A stretch of DNA of 64,000 nt from Sideroxyarcus sp. (GTDB lineage: Bacteria > Pseudomonadota > Gammaproteobacteria > Burkholderiales > Gallionellaceae). Location: contig JAUSBR010000011.1 of the NCBI GenBank assembly GCA_030651895.1, forward strand, positions 1 through 64,000. Direction: 5' to 3'. The position numbers were made by a program, and so were the translations under genes. Every line of letters begins with the position of its first letter. Position 1 is the stretch's first letter. Positions 52,904 through 62,045 of the stretch are shown one piece after another. A model generated the notes under the pieces. It had not been told where the DNA came from, searched no databases, and saw nothing but the letters and a program-made list of their open reading frames with translations.

Positions 52904-53503
52904 TCAGCTCGGCTTCATCATCATCTTCTTGCGGCGCTCTTCGCGGTTCTTGCGAATCATCGACACGTCCTGCGCCATGTCGGTGTAGGCCGCGAGCAAT
53001 GCCGCGTCGAAATTGCCCGGCTCGCCACCGTTGGTGGCCTGCGATGCCTTGAGTGCGGCTTCGTCGCTGTATGCGACCTTGCTGCGCTTGGTCATCACGC
53101 CCTTGATCGAGCTGCCGATCAGGAATGTGGCCTTGCCCACTTCGACCAGAGGCTTGATCTCGGCAGCGGATGCGTTATCACCGACATAGATCGCCTTCGG
53201 CTCACGGTCGACGTTGAGCGACAGGCTGATCGCGGCGCAGTGAATGGAACAGGTGCCGTCTGCGATGTCGTCGCTGTAATGCACGACCATGCGCGAGTGG
53301 TGGTACTGCTTGCGGTCCATGCCGCAGTACGGGCACTTGGCATATTTCTCGATGTCGTTTTCGAATGCCTTGGCATCGGGTGCTTTCTTCGGCACGAACT
53401 GGGCCGGGGTGCCATCGCCCGCGCAGGATTCGGCAGCTTGCGAAGGCAAGGCGACGAGGCCGACAGCGGCAACGGAAAGTTTCAGCAGATCGCGACGATT
53501 CAT
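52904..53503 (-). CDS. NosL-family protein with Tat-type signal (paralogue 2)
   Basis: 199 residues, Tat-like start MNRRDLLKLSVAAVGLVALP. CPYCGMDRKQYHHSRMVVHY, CSIHCAAISLSLNVDREPKA and SSIKGVMTKRSKVAYSDEAA align with the gene at 43564, including the basic tail NREERRKKMMMKPS. The shared order suggests duplication between the fec and ABC clusters. It probably binds Cu or a thiol partner in the periplasm. Confidence 0.84.
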   Translation of the reverse strand: MNRRDLLKLSVAAVGLVALPSQAAESCAGDGTPAQFVPKKAPDAKAFENDIEKYAKCPYCGMDRKQYHHSRMVVHYSDDIADGTCSIHCAAISLSLNVDREPKAIYVGDNASAAEIKPLVEVGKATFLIGSSIKGVMTKRSKVAYSDEAALKASQATNGGEPGNFDAALLAAYTDMAQDVSMIRKNREERRKKMMMKPS

Positions 53504-53597
53504 GTGGTTCTCCTTTTCAAGTTAAAGATGCAAAGCGTGTGATTCCAGTGCTGCATTCTCCCGATTGCTTCCTCTTAATTATTTGTCTGCAAAAGTC

Positions 53598-54287
53598 TCA
53601 CCAGTTCGCCAGATTGCGCATCACGCTGTAGTAGCTCAATCCCTGCCACAGCGTGGCAAGTCCCAGTGCGATGACAAACAGCGCCGCGCCGCGCAACAGC
53701 CAGCCGCGGGTCTTAAGGCCCAGTCTGGCAAACAGGAAACTGGCCGCGAGCATGGACGGCAGCGTGCCCGCGCCGAAAGCCAGCAGCAGCAGACCGCCCT
53801 GCAGCGGGCCGGATGCGGTGGTGGCCTGCACCGCCATCGCCATCACCATCGCGCAGGGCATGAGTCCGTTGAATGCGCCGGCCATGAAGGCACCCTTCAC
53901 CGGCCCGCGCCGTGTGGCAGCGGCAAAGCGACCGACGACCCAGGACACCGGCGCGAAGTGCAGCGTGTTGCTGACCGGCAACATGCCGAGCATGTCGAAG
54001 CCGAGCAGGATGACCACCAGCCCGGCGACGATCTGCAGGATGCCCTGCGCCTTGCCGAAGATGCCGGTCTGCACCAGCACCGCACCCAATGTCGCCGCGA
54101 CCAGTCCGATCAGCACATACACGCCGACCCGGCCCGCATGGTAGGCAACATAGGGCGCAATGTTCCTGTTGCCCTGGCGCATGAAGAAACCCGACACCAG
54201 ACCGCCGCACATGCCGAGACAATGGCCGGTGCCGAGGATGCCGGTCATGAAAGCGATGCCGTAGGAGATCTCGTTAGCGTGCTGCAT
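53598..54287 (-). CDS. Sulfite-exporter TauE/SafE-like (DsbD_2/CcoH-type) membrane protein
   Basis: 229 residues from the ATG at 54287. Motif FMTGILGTGHCLGMCGGLVS at the start and FNGLMPCAMVMAMAVQ in the middle; six membrane helices. Relatives sit in cytochrome oxidase and copper-trafficking operons, and the Cys/His residues in the helices may pass copper or electrons. The start overlaps the TlpA-like gene by 14 bases. Confidence 0.85.
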   Translation of the reverse strand: MQHANEISYGIAFMTGILGTGHCLGMCGGLVSGFFMRQGNRNIAPYVAYHAGRVGVYVLIGLVAATLGAVLVQTGIFGKAQGILQIVAGLVVILLGFDMLGMLPVSNTLHFAPVSWVVGRFAAATRRGPVKGAFMAGAFNGLMPCAMVMAMAVQATTASGPLQGGLLLLAFGAGTLPSMLAASFLFARLGLKTRGWLLRGAALFVIALGLATLWQGLSYYSVMRNLANW

Positions 54288-54768
54288 TGAGCAACTCCAC
54301 GGCAAGTTTCTCGAATGTGAGCGCGTCGGACTCGCCCACCACCTTGGCCTTGATCAGACCATCGGCACCGACAAAGTACGTCGTGGGCAGGCCGACCACG
54401 CCGTAGGTGCGGGTGATGGCAGAGCCCTCGTCGAGCAGTGCCGGATAGGTCGCGCCGATTTTCTGCATGAAGGCCGCGATGGTCGCCTTGTCCTGTCCCG
54501 CGTTCACCGCAAGTATCTGCAGCCCCTGCTCGCGCCTGCGCTGGTAGACCTGCTCGATGGCTTTCATCTCGCCCTCGCAGAAACGGCACCAGTCGGCCCA
54601 AAAACGGATGACCACCGGCTTGCCGCGAAAATCCTCGGGAAAGCGCGCCGCCGTGCCGTCCATATATATAGTGGTGAAAGCCGGTGCGACGCTGCCGGTA
54701 TTCAGTTTGGGCGCGCTGTCGCAGGCGGCGAGCAGCAGGAAAGTCAGCAGGAACAGGAAACGCAACAT
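54274..54768 (-). CDS. TlpA-like thiol-disulfide lipoprotein
   Basis: 164 residues. Lipobox LLAAC (Cys16). Thioredoxin fold with active site WADWCRFCEGEMKAI and cis-Pro in VVGLPTTYFVGADG. It would reduce or carry thiols of periplasmic copper or heme proteins. It follows the CPFC membrane protein by one base, so the two are coupled. Confidence 0.9.
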   Translation of the reverse strand: MLRFLFLLTFLLLAACDSAPKLNTGSVAPAFTTIYMDGTAARFPEDFRGKPVVIRFWADWCRFCEGEMKAIEQVYQRRREQGLQILAVNAGQDKATIAAFMQKIGATYPALLDEGSAITRTYGVVGLPTTYFVGADGLIKAKVVGESDALTFEKLAVELLNAAR

Positions 54769-54769
54769 C

Positions 54770-55771
54770 TCAGTCCTTCAGCAAGATCAGATTCGAATCG
54801 GCGACCATGAACGTCGCCACCGCAGCAAAGAACGCAAAGCCCAGCGCCGCGATCCAAGCCAGCCGCCGCGACATCTGCGGCACGACAGCGGCAAGACTGG
54901 GCACGCGTGCGAACGGCTGTATCACGCCGACGCTCAACCCGGCGGCGGTCGCGGCGAACAGCGGCAGATACAGCCAGTAGCCCTGATAGTCGTACTCGGG
55001 CTTGAGCAGGCAGAACGGACAATGGTGGTGCGGGTGCTCGTACACATACAGCGAGACGAACGACAGGATGCCGGTGAGTGCGGCGACGAAGGCGGCGGCG
55101 GAAGCGGCAGCGACGACATAGGCCGCGCGCAGCTTGCGCGCATGCAGCACGGCGACCGCGATGACTGTCAGCAGCGCTGTGTAGAACAGCCACAGCCCCT
55201 GTTGCGGCGGTAACGCCGAGGCATCGGCGACCAGCGTCTGCGCATCGCTTGAGAACAGACTGCCGCAACAGGAAGTGATGATGTCGGCCTTGAGGTTGAG
55301 GAAATACATGAGTTGCAGCGTGAAGGCGAGCACGACGAAAGGCAGGATGCCCATCAGCAAACGATACTTCACGCGCACCAGCGGATAGTCGTAAGCGCGA
55401 CTGTCGGCATGGTTGAGCACCAGCCACACCGCCGCCATGAAGAACACAGCGATCTGCGCAAGCAGCGCGGGGAAGCCGTAAGCATTCGCGTTGAGCGTGC
55501 CCACCGCGCACATCGCGCCGACGAACATCACCGCCATCTTGTCGGCGTTGAACACGAACAACAGCAGTGCCACCAGTTGCGTTGCGAAGACGAAGCTGAG
55601 CAGCGTGGACATCAGGTAGGTGCGCCGCTCCAGACGCAATTGCAGTTCCGAACCGCTGGCGATATCCCAGCGGTGCACCAGTTGCCAGGCGTAGGGCGTG
55701 GCCGCGAGCAGCAGCAGCACGCTGACAGCGGACGCCAGCAACAACGCGATGATGGCGGGTTGGAACAACAT
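54770..55771 (-). CDS. Polytopic membrane protein with HPHHHCPFC motif
   Basis: 333 residues with about eight membrane helices. A loop at residues about 243-258 reads EHPHHHCPFCLLKPEY, a His-rich stretch next to CxxC that could bind metal or do thiol exchange; another Cys pair is ADIITSCCGSLFSS. I recognise no family. It overlaps the ABC ATPase stop by one base. Its site in a NosL/TlpA/SafE operon suggests copper or electron transfer across the membrane. Confidence 0.75.
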   Translation of the reverse strand: MLFQPAIIALLLASAVSVLLLLAATPYAWQLVHRWDIASGSELQLRLERRTYLMSTLLSFVFATQLVALLLFVFNADKMAVMFVGAMCAVGTLNANAYGFPALLAQIAVFFMAAVWLVLNHADSRAYDYPLVRVKYRLLMGILPFVVLAFTLQLMYFLNLKADIITSCCGSLFSSDAQTLVADASALPPQQGLWLFYTALLTVIAVAVLHARKLRAAYVVAAASAAAFVAALTGILSFVSLYVYEHPHHHCPFCLLKPEYDYQGYWLYLPLFAATAAGLSVGVIQPFARVPSLAAVVPQMSRRLAWIAALGFAFFAAVATFMVADSNLILLKD

Positions 55772-56451
55772 TATTGTTCAGCCTCCACCAGATGGCCGTC
55801 ACGCAGATGCACCACGCGGTCGACCACAGACGATTCGACCAGCAGCGGGTCGTGGCTGGTCAGGATGATGGTCTTGCCCTGCCCCTTGAGATTCTCGAGT
55901 ATCTCCATGAACTCGCGCGATAGCGCCGTGTCGAGATTGGCGGTCGGCTCGTCGGCGATCAGCACTTGCGGGTCGTTGATCAGCGCTCGTGCGATGGCGA
56001 CGCGCTGCTGCTCGCCGCCGGACAGCCACTCGACGCGCGCATCGCGGCGCTGGCCGAGTTTGAGCGTATCGAGCAGTGCATCGGCGCGTGCGTGCAATTC
56101 GCGCCAATCGCCGCCGAGCGGATAGGCGGGCAGCATGACGTTGTCGCGCGCACTGAGCCCCGAGATCAGATTGAACTGCTGGAACACGAAACCAAAGGTC
56201 TTGCGGCGGATGTCGGTGAGGAAACGTTCCGGTAATCCGGAGATGTCGCGTTCGCCCAATTGCACTCGCCCGCTGGTGGGGCGCGCCATGCAGCCGACGA
56301 TGGTCAGCAGCGTGCTCTTGCCCGAACCGCTGGGGCCGCTCAGGACGGTCACCTTGTTCGCCTCGATGGTGAGGTCGATGCCGTTGAGTGCCCACAACTC
56401 GTTGTGTTGGCCCTGGTGGTATGCCTTGCGGATGTCGGTCAGTTTGATCAT
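55771..56451 (-). CDS. ABC transporter ATPase (LolD/MacB-type)
   Basis: 226 residues. Walker A SGPSGSGKSTLLTIVGCMAR, signature WLSGGEQQRVAIARALINDP, Walker B VLIADEPTANLDTA. LolD/FtsE class, which pairs with FtsX-like permeases rather than classic importers. It works with the permease at 56453 (1-bp gap). Confidence 0.92.
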   Translation of the reverse strand: MIKLTDIRKAYHQGQHNELWALNGIDLTIEANKVTVLSGPSGSGKSTLLTIVGCMARPTSGRVQLGERDISGLPERFLTDIRRKTFGFVFQQFNLISGLSARDNVMLPAYPLGGDWRELHARADALLDTLKLGQRRDARVEWLSGGEQQRVAIARALINDPQVLIADEPTANLDTALSREFMEILENLKGQGKTIILTSHDPLLVESSVVDRVVHLRDGHLVEAEQ

Positions 56452-56452
56452 G

Positions 56453-57604
56453 TCAGCCCCGCATCACCGCATCAGGATCGGTGATGGCCGCGCGCCAGAT
56501 CGGCACGATGGTCGCCACTGTGTAGGGGAAGACGGTGAAGAAGAACAGCGTGGCGATCTGGAAGCCGTCGACCACCGGCACCAGTTCGAAACGCGGATAC
56601 AGCACCGACCAGCCCTTCAGCACCGGTTCGAACAGCGCGGCGGAAAAATGGAACACGTGCAGGTAGGCGGCGACATAACCGAGCAGGAACGCCGCAAGCG
56701 AGACCAGCGCGCCTTCCCAGAATTTCATCTTGAGCACGTCGCCGGTCTCCCAGCCGATGGCTTTGAGGATACCGATCTCGCGCTTCTCCTCGGCGGACAG
56801 ACCGGAGGCTTTCTCCCAGGCGAAGATGGCGAAGGCGAGGATGCTGCCGGAGAGCAGCACCAGCACGATGCCTTCGCGCCAGTTGAAGATGGATTCGTAG
56901 GTGCGCAGCACTTCTTCGCGCAGGATGATGCGCGCATCGGGCAGCGTTTCGGAGATCTTGCCCGCGATGTTGCGCACTTCCTGCGGATTGGCCACCGACA
57001 GCGCGATGTCGTTGTAGTAACCGGCGGGGATGTCGAAGAAGGAGCGGAAATCGGTTTCGCTCAACAGCAGCAGATCGGCACTCACCAGTTCCGCCTCGTG
57101 CGGCAGCACCGCCGCCACCGTGAAGATGAACAACTTGCCGGTGTAGGAACGGAAGGAGATCAGGTTGCCAGGCGCCAGGCCGCGTTCGCGCGCCACGGCT
57201 GCGCCGATCACGATCTTGCCGTCGGCGACCTGGCCGAAGTCGTGCGATGCAGACGACGGCGCCATGAGGGTGTAATTGGCGCTGACCACGTTGTCGTAGA
57301 AGTAGCCCCACAAGCGCCCTTCTTTGCTCTGCACGCCGCGGATGCGGCCGAGCTTTTCCAAATAGCCGGGCGGGATCAGATCGTGCCGACCGGCGACTAG
57401 GCGTTGCACGATGACCTCGGGCGAACTCTTCAGCACCTGTGCCGCTTCGTGGCGCAATGCGTGGGTGTACAACATCACCGAGGCGAGCAGGAAAACGATG
57501 ATGGTATAGACCAGCAGCAGGCCGAGGTTCTTCAGCTTGCGCCGCGCCAGCGACGACAGCGTGAAATCAATCAGCGCTTTTTGTTTTGCTATCCAGGTCT
57601 TCAT
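56453..57604 (-). CDS. FtsX/MacB-type ABC permease
   Basis: 383 residues. N-terminal helix (NLGLLLVYTIIVFLLASVML), a large periplasmic domain to about residue 245, then three helices (GIVLVLLSGSILAFAIFAWE; EGALVSLAAFLLGYVAAYLH; IATLFFFTVFPYTVATIVPI). Typical of mechanotransmission-type permeases that move lipoproteins or act on periplasmic partners. It overlaps the upstream small ORF by 38 bases. The client is unknown; NosL/TlpA proteins are the obvious candidates. Confidence 0.88.
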   Translation of the reverse strand: MKTWIAKQKALIDFTLSSLARRKLKNLGLLLVYTIIVFLLASVMLYTHALRHEAAQVLKSSPEVIVQRLVAGRHDLIPPGYLEKLGRIRGVQSKEGRLWGYFYDNVVSANYTLMAPSSASHDFGQVADGKIVIGAAVARERGLAPGNLISFRSYTGKLFIFTVAAVLPHEAELVSADLLLLSETDFRSFFDIPAGYYNDIALSVANPQEVRNIAGKISETLPDARIILREEVLRTYESIFNWREGIVLVLLSGSILAFAIFAWEKASGLSAEEKREIGILKAIGWETGDVLKMKFWEGALVSLAAFLLGYVAAYLHVFHFSAALFEPVLKGWSVLYPRFELVPVVDGFQIATLFFFTVFPYTVATIVPIWRAAITDPDAVMRG

Positions 57605-57902
57605 ATCGTGTGAGCAGATGTTGCGACGGCGGCATCAATGAGCCGCTGGGGAAGTGTTCGAATGCGAGCGGATGGTCCTGGAACGCGCTTTGCAGATCAG
57701 CCTGCGACGGATGGCGGGTGTAGCGCGCTTCGGTGAACAGGCACAGGTCGGTCAGGCCCAGTTGCGCCACCAGCCGTTCGTTTGCCGCCAGCGCATCTGC
57801 ACTCCCCGCGCGCCGGAAAGCAGCATCAGCGAAGGTGAGCAGGAACAGCGCCAGACAGAGGGCGAAGAAGGCGAAAGCGTAATGTGATCTTCTCGAATGC
57901 AT
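57567..57902 (-). CDS. Small membrane-anchored protein leading the ABC/NosL operon
   Basis: 111 residues with one N-terminal helix (YAFAFFALCLALFLLTFADA) and a periplasmic tail (LVAQLGLTDLCLFTEARYTR; DHPLAFEHFPSGSLMPPSQH). No family recognised. The long overlap with the permease start suggests coupled translation. A perfect GCGACA-type palindrome lies about 95 bp upstream. Confidence 0.7.
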   Translation of the reverse strand: MHSRRSHYAFAFFALCLALFLLTFADAAFRRAGSADALAANERLVAQLGLTDLCLFTEARYTRHPSQADLQSAFQDHPLAFEHFPSGSLMPPSQHLLTRYEDLDSKTKSAD

Positions 57903-57995
57903 GTGCAGCGCACCGAACCTGGAACCGTGTTCCGTGCTGGATATTCATCTGTATCGAACGATGTGCCGATTGTCGTGCATTCCCCCGCGCAACGG

Positions 57996-58014
57996 GTGCG
58001 ACATTTTGTCGCAC
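57996..58014. promoter_or_regulatory. Perfect RegA/ActR-type site before the ABC/NosL operon
   Basis: GTGCGACATTTTGTCGCAC is a perfect inverted repeat (8-bp arms, TTT centre), and its core GCGACATTTTGTCGC fits GNGRCRTTNNGNCGC at all positions. It lies 94 bp before the start of the leading gene. Confidence 0.65.
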
Positions 58015-58155
58015 TGACCCGCGCAGGTACAGCAGGACAAGTGTTGGGGACGGGGCGGCAATGGCTGGCAGGTACATTTACCATGGAAACAAGGCCGTAC
58101 GTTCGAGGTGTGGCGGTGCAGGAAAAGCCCGGTGGCGTGTGCTGTTGTATCCGCG

Positions 58156-58602
58156 CTACAGCATCTTGCGCAGCACGGTCATGTTCGAATCGCCGAAACC
58201 GAGCTTGCGGTAGAACGCCTGTGCGGCCTGGTTCTCACGATCTGCCAGCAGGGTGATGCGCACGATGCCGCGCAGCTTGGCCCAGTGCAACACATGCTCC
58301 ACCAGTTGCCGCCCCAACCCGCCGCCGCGGTATTCGCGGCTGACAATCACATCTTCCAGCAGCAAGGCGCGCCCGCCTTCCGCCGTGCTGATGGTGAACA
58401 GCGCATTGGCCATGCCCGCCACCTTGCCGTCCACGCGCAGCACAAACAGTTTTCCCAGCTCGGGCTCATCGAGGATGGTGCGCAGACCGCTGATCTGTTT
58501 TTGGCGATCCGGCTTGAAATCGCTCTCCAGCGCAAACAGCTCGGCGAGCAGGTCGGCCATGTAAGGCAGGTCGGCGGCAGTGGCGAAATCGATCTTGTGC
58601 AT
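58156..58602 (-). CDS. GNAT-family acetyltransferase
   Basis: 148 residues from the ATG at 58602, 10 bp after modD. GNAT motif A is EYRGGGLGRQLVEHVLHWAK, followed by AQAFYRKLGF. It acetylates an amine using acetyl-CoA; substrate unknown. It is the last gene of the mod operon, which may be incidental. Confidence 0.9.
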   Translation of the reverse strand: MHKIDFATAADLPYMADLLAELFALESDFKPDRQKQISGLRTILDEPELGKLFVLRVDGKVAGMANALFTISTAEGGRALLLEDVIVSREYRGGGLGRQLVEHVLHWAKLRGIVRITLLADRENQAAQAFYRKLGFGDSNMTVLRKML

Positions 58603-58612
58603 GAGACACCCT

Positions 58613-59446
58613 TCAGCAGGTATGGAAATCCACCTGCACATCTTTGGGAATCGCATTATACGGTGCAGAAGTCACTAGCAGGTCTGCACCGGCATTCACA
58701 TACGCGAAGGCATTGTCGGCGCAGACCCCGCCCGCGGCGGCAAGCGCGGGGTGCAGACCAGCTGAACTCAAATCGCTGCGGCAGTGCGCCAGCATTTCAG
58801 GCGTGAATCTCTCCAGTTGCAGAACATCGGCACCTGCGGCGGCCCAGATGATCGCCTCATCGATATTCGCCACTTCGACCACCAGTTTCTTCTCGGGCTC
58901 GGCCCGTTTGAATCGCGCCACAGTGTTCGCAGGCGATTCATCCAAAAACAGGCGGTGCTCGGCAAACAGCAGCAGTGATTCGGACAAGCCGAGCCGGTGC
59001 ATGGTCGCACCGCCCGCCCGCACTGCCTTGACCGACATCGCCTTGGTGCCCGGCACGTTCTTGCGTGTGCAGGCCACCGCGATGGGTGATGCCGCTTTCG
59101 CAATAGCGGCAGTCGCTGTACTGATGCCGCTCGCCCATTCCACCAGTACCTGTGCGGTCTTCCATACCCGGTGCAGGGCCTGTGCATCCCCCCTTGCATC
59201 CAGCAGTAGATCGTCCTTGTTTACAGCTTGCCCGGAACGGGAATGCACTTTGATTGTTGCGCCACACAGAAAGAACAGTCGCCCGGCTTCTTCGATTGCG
59301 CACACCACCATGTCCTGCCGTGCGCGAAATTCGAGACGCGCGGCCAGTTGGCCGATACCCGAAGTTTGCGTAGTCAGGTCGCCGCACGGTACATCGTCGC
59401 CCAGCAGGCGGACCAGTTCCTCATCGGACAAAGCCAGGTAGCTCAT
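58613..59446 (-). CDS. modD: ModD, molybdate-linked nicotinate phosphoribosyltransferase-like protein
   Basis: 277 residues. Quinolinate phosphoribosyltransferase-like fold: DDVPCGDLTTQTSGIGQLAA, VEWASGISTATAAIAKAASP, VACTRKNVPGTKAMSVKAVR and the C-terminal AAGADVLQLERFTPEM. ModD proteins occur beside modABC; their exact reaction in molybdenum use is not settled. It lies 12 bp after modC. Confidence 0.92.
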   Translation of the reverse strand: MSYLALSDEELVRLLGDDVPCGDLTTQTSGIGQLAARLEFRARQDMVVCAIEEAGRLFFLCGATIKVHSRSGQAVNKDDLLLDARGDAQALHRVWKTAQVLVEWASGISTATAAIAKAASPIAVACTRKNVPGTKAMSVKAVRAGGATMHRLGLSESLLLFAEHRLFLDESPANTVARFKRAEPEKKLVVEVANIDEAIIWAAAGADVLQLERFTPEMLAHCRSDLSSAGLHPALAAAGGVCADNAFAYVNAGADLLVTSAPYNAIPKDVQVDFHTC

Positions 59447-59458
59447 CGTGCCGTTTGT

Positions 59459-60532
59459 TCACGCCATCAGCGCGATGCTCTTGACCTGTGCACAGACATA
59501 CATTCCCGCGTGCAGGCCAAGCAGATCGCGCGAACGGCGGGTGATGCGCGACAGCAGGATGTGCGCATCGCCGACCTGCATGCGCACGATGACTTTGTCT
59601 GGCCCCTCGTCGCGAATCTCTTCGATGCGCGCGTTCAGGATGTTGTTGATACTGGAACCCTGCGGCGGCTGGGTGGCGATGCTGACGTCGCGTGCCAGCA
59701 CGCGCGCGCGCACCGTCGTGCCGAAGGGCTGCTCTACCCTGCCCACCCAAAGTTGCCCGCCCGCAAAATCCAGCCGCGTAAGGTGATACTTCTCGTCCTG
59801 CTGCGCCACCGTCGCTTCGAGCACCGTGCCCGCATCATCGAAATGTGCCGTGGGCAGATCGAGACTCGCGAGCGTCTCGTGCAGGGCTCCGCTGGCGATG
59901 ACGCGGCCTTTTTCCAGCAGCACCAGGTGGTCGGCCAGCCGCGCCACCTCGTCCATCGCGTGGCTGACATAGAGCACGGGGATGTTCAGTTCTCGGTGCA
60001 GGCGTTCGAGATACGGCAATATCTCCTGTTTGCTGTTGCTGTCGAGCGCAGAGAGCGGTTCGTCCATCAGCAGGATGCGCGGACTGGTAAGCAGCGCGCG
60101 ACCGATGGCGACACGCTGGCGTTCGCCGCCGGAGAGTTGCGCGGGATCTTTGCGGTCGATAAGTCGGATCAGGCCAAGCCATTCCACCACCTGCTCCAGC
60201 GGTACTTTGCGCTCGGAGGGCAAGATGCGTTTGAAGCCGTATTCCAGATTTGCGCGCACCGACAGGTGCGGGAACAGGCTGGCTTCCTGGAACACATAAC
60301 CGAGCGGACGTTTGTGCACCGGCATGAAGTCGCTGTCGTTCTGCCAGGTCTCGCCATGCACCTGCAACGTGCCTTGCGCGCGTTCCAGCCCCGCGATGCA
60401 ACGCAGCAGCGTGGTCTTGCCGGAACCGGAAGGGCCGAACAGCGCGGTGACGCCGACAGCGGGCGCGGTGAAGCTGGCGTCGAGCGCAAAGCTGTCCAGT
60501 TGCATCTTGAAGCTGGCCCGGATATCGCTCAT
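59459..60532 (-). CDS. modC: Molybdate ABC transporter ATPase
   Basis: 357 residues from the ATG at 60532 that overlaps the modB stop (ATGA). Walker [19 protein letters not shown], signature [20 protein letters not shown], Walker [16 protein letters not shown]. The C-terminal ~65 residues form the TOBE/mop oxyanion domain ([20 protein letters not shown]). It powers molybdate import for nitrogenase and other Mo enzymes. Confidence 0.95.
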   Translation of the reverse strand: MSDIRASFKMQLDSFALDASFTAPAVGVTALFGPSGSGKTTLLRCIAGLERAQGTLQVHGETWQNDSDFMPVHKRPLGYVFQEASLFPHLSVRANLEYGFKRILPSERKVPLEQVVEWLGLIRLIDRKDPAQLSGGERQRVAIGRALLTSPRILLMDEPLSALDSNSKQEILPYLERLHRELNIPVLYVSHAMDEVARLADHLVLLEKGRVIASGALHETLASLDLPTAHFDDAGTVLEATVAQQDEKYHLTRLDFAGGQLWVGRVEQPFGTTVRARVLARDVSIATQPPQGSSINNILNARIEEIRDEGPDKVIVRMQVGDAHILLSRITRRSRDLLGLHAGMYVCAQVKSIALMA

Positions 60533-61221
60533 CGCGCGCCCCTCCACAACTTGCCGCCCACCAGATAGAGCGAGAGCAGCACGATGAACGAGAACAGCAC
60601 CATGCCGCCCGCCAGCCAGTGCGCCGCACCATACTCCATCGCTTCCACATGGTTGTAGATGGCGACCGACAGCACGCGCGTCTCGCCGGGGATGTTGCCG
60701 CCCAGCATCAGCACCACGCCGAACTCTCCGACCGTGTGCGCGAAAGCGAGAATGATCGCGGTGAGGAAACCGGGACGCGCCAGCGGCAAGGCTACACTGA
60801 CGAAACGGTCCCACACACTCGCGCGTAGCGTCGCCGCGACTTCGAGCGGACGTTTGCCGATGGCTTCGAAGGCGTTCTGGATAGGTTGCACCGCAAAGGG
60901 CAGCGAGAACAACACCGAGCCCACCACCAATCCGTAGAAGGTGAACGGCAAACGGCCCAAGTTCAGCGCGCTAGTCAGCTCGCCCACCACACCGTGCGGG
61001 CCCATCAGCAACAGTAGATAGAAACCCAGCACCGTGGGCGGTATCACCAGCGGCAAGGCCACCGTCGCGGCCACCATACCCTTGTACCATCTGTTGCTGT
61101 GCGCCAGCCACCAGGCCAGCGGCGTGGCGATGAACAGCAACAATAGCGTGCTCACACTCGCCAGCTTAAGGGTGAGCCACACGGCTTGCAGGTCGTCTGA
61201 GTTCAATCCGGTTTCCATCAT
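60529..61221 (-). CDS. modB: Molybdate ABC transporter permease
   Basis: 230 residues, five to six helices. The EAA loop is [40 protein letters not shown] is the conserved ModB region. It lies 58 bp after modA in the same operon. Confidence 0.95.
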   Translation of the reverse strand: MMETGLNSDDLQAVWLTLKLASVSTLLLLFIATPLAWWLAHSNRWYKGMVAATVALPLVIPPTVLGFYLLLLMGPHGVVGELTSALNLGRLPFTFYGLVVGSVLFSLPFAVQPIQNAFEAIGKRPLEVAATLRASVWDRFVSVALPLARPGFLTAIILAFAHTVGEFGVVLMLGGNIPGETRVLSVAIYNHVEAMEYGAAHWLAGGMVLFSFIVLLSLYLVGGKLWRGAR

Positions 61222-61279
61222 TTCACCAACTGTCAGTAGCCGCCATTCACAATCTTGCCGGAATGACGGCCAGATTCCA

Positions 61280-62035
61280 TCACGGCAACCCGTAACCGAA
61301 GGAACGGATGATCGCGACAGCCTTCTCGCTCTTCAGGTACTTCAGGAACGCCTCTGCCGCCGTCTTGTCTTTGGCCGCAGTCAGTTGCACGGCAGCCTGT
61401 TTGATCGGATTGTACATATCTGCCGGCACAAGCCAGAACGAACCCTCGCTCTGCTTGCCGTCCTTGGTGATCTGCGACAGGGCGATGAAAGCCATCTCGG
61501 CATTGCCGGTCGCGGCGAACTGGTAGGTCTGCGCGATGCTCTCGCCGGTCACCATCTTGCCTTGCACCTTGTCCCACAGCTTCATCTTTTGGAGAGTCTC
61601 CTGCGCGGCCAGACCGTAAGGTGCGAGCTTGGGATCGGCATAGGCGATCTTGTTGAATCCATCCTTGCCAAGCACTGCACCCTTGCTATCCACGAAACCG
61701 GGCTGTGCGCTCCACAGCACCAGTTTGCCCAGCGCATAGACGAAGCGCGTGTCCTTCACGGCCAGGCCTTCTTCTTCCAGCAGCTTGGGATTTTTTTCGT
61801 CGGCGGCGAGGAATACGTCGAACGGCGCACCTTCCTTGATCTGCGAGTAGAACTTGCCGCTGGAGCCGAAACTAAGCTTCACCGTGTGTCCGGTCTCCTT
61901 CTGGAACAGTTCGACGATCTGCTGCACCGGCGCGGTGAAGTTCGCCGCCACCGCGGCGGTCACTTCGCCCGCATTCGCCACTTGCGCCATCGTTGCCAAC
62001 AGCGCCCCCAACAATCCGAATTTGATCGACTTCAT
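61280..62035 (-). CDS. modA: Molybdate-binding periplasmic protein
   Basis: 251 residues with signal peptide [15 protein letters not shown]. ModA blocks: [60 protein letters not shown]. It binds molybdate and delivers it to ModB. It is located 10 bp after modE. Confidence 0.95.
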   Translation of the reverse strand: MKSIKFGLLGALLATMAQVANAGEVTAAVAANFTAPVQQIVELFQKETGHTVKLSFGSSGKFYSQIKEGAPFDVFLAADEKNPKLLEEEGLAVKDTRFVYALGKLVLWSAQPGFVDSKGAVLGKDGFNKIAYADPKLAPYGLAAQETLQKMKLWDKVQGKMVTGESIAQTYQFAATGNAEMAFIALSQITKDGKQSEGSFWLVPADMYNPIKQAAVQLTAAKDKTAAEAFLKYLKSEKAVAIIRSFGYGLP

Positions 62036-62045
62036 TTTTCTCTCC

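Noticed and set aside
57567-58084. A longer upstream start region for the small ORF before the ABC permease
   Set aside because: Other frames there are Cys/Ser/Arg-rich and run through the perfect palindrome; the ATG at 57902 with a clean membrane helix is the better start.
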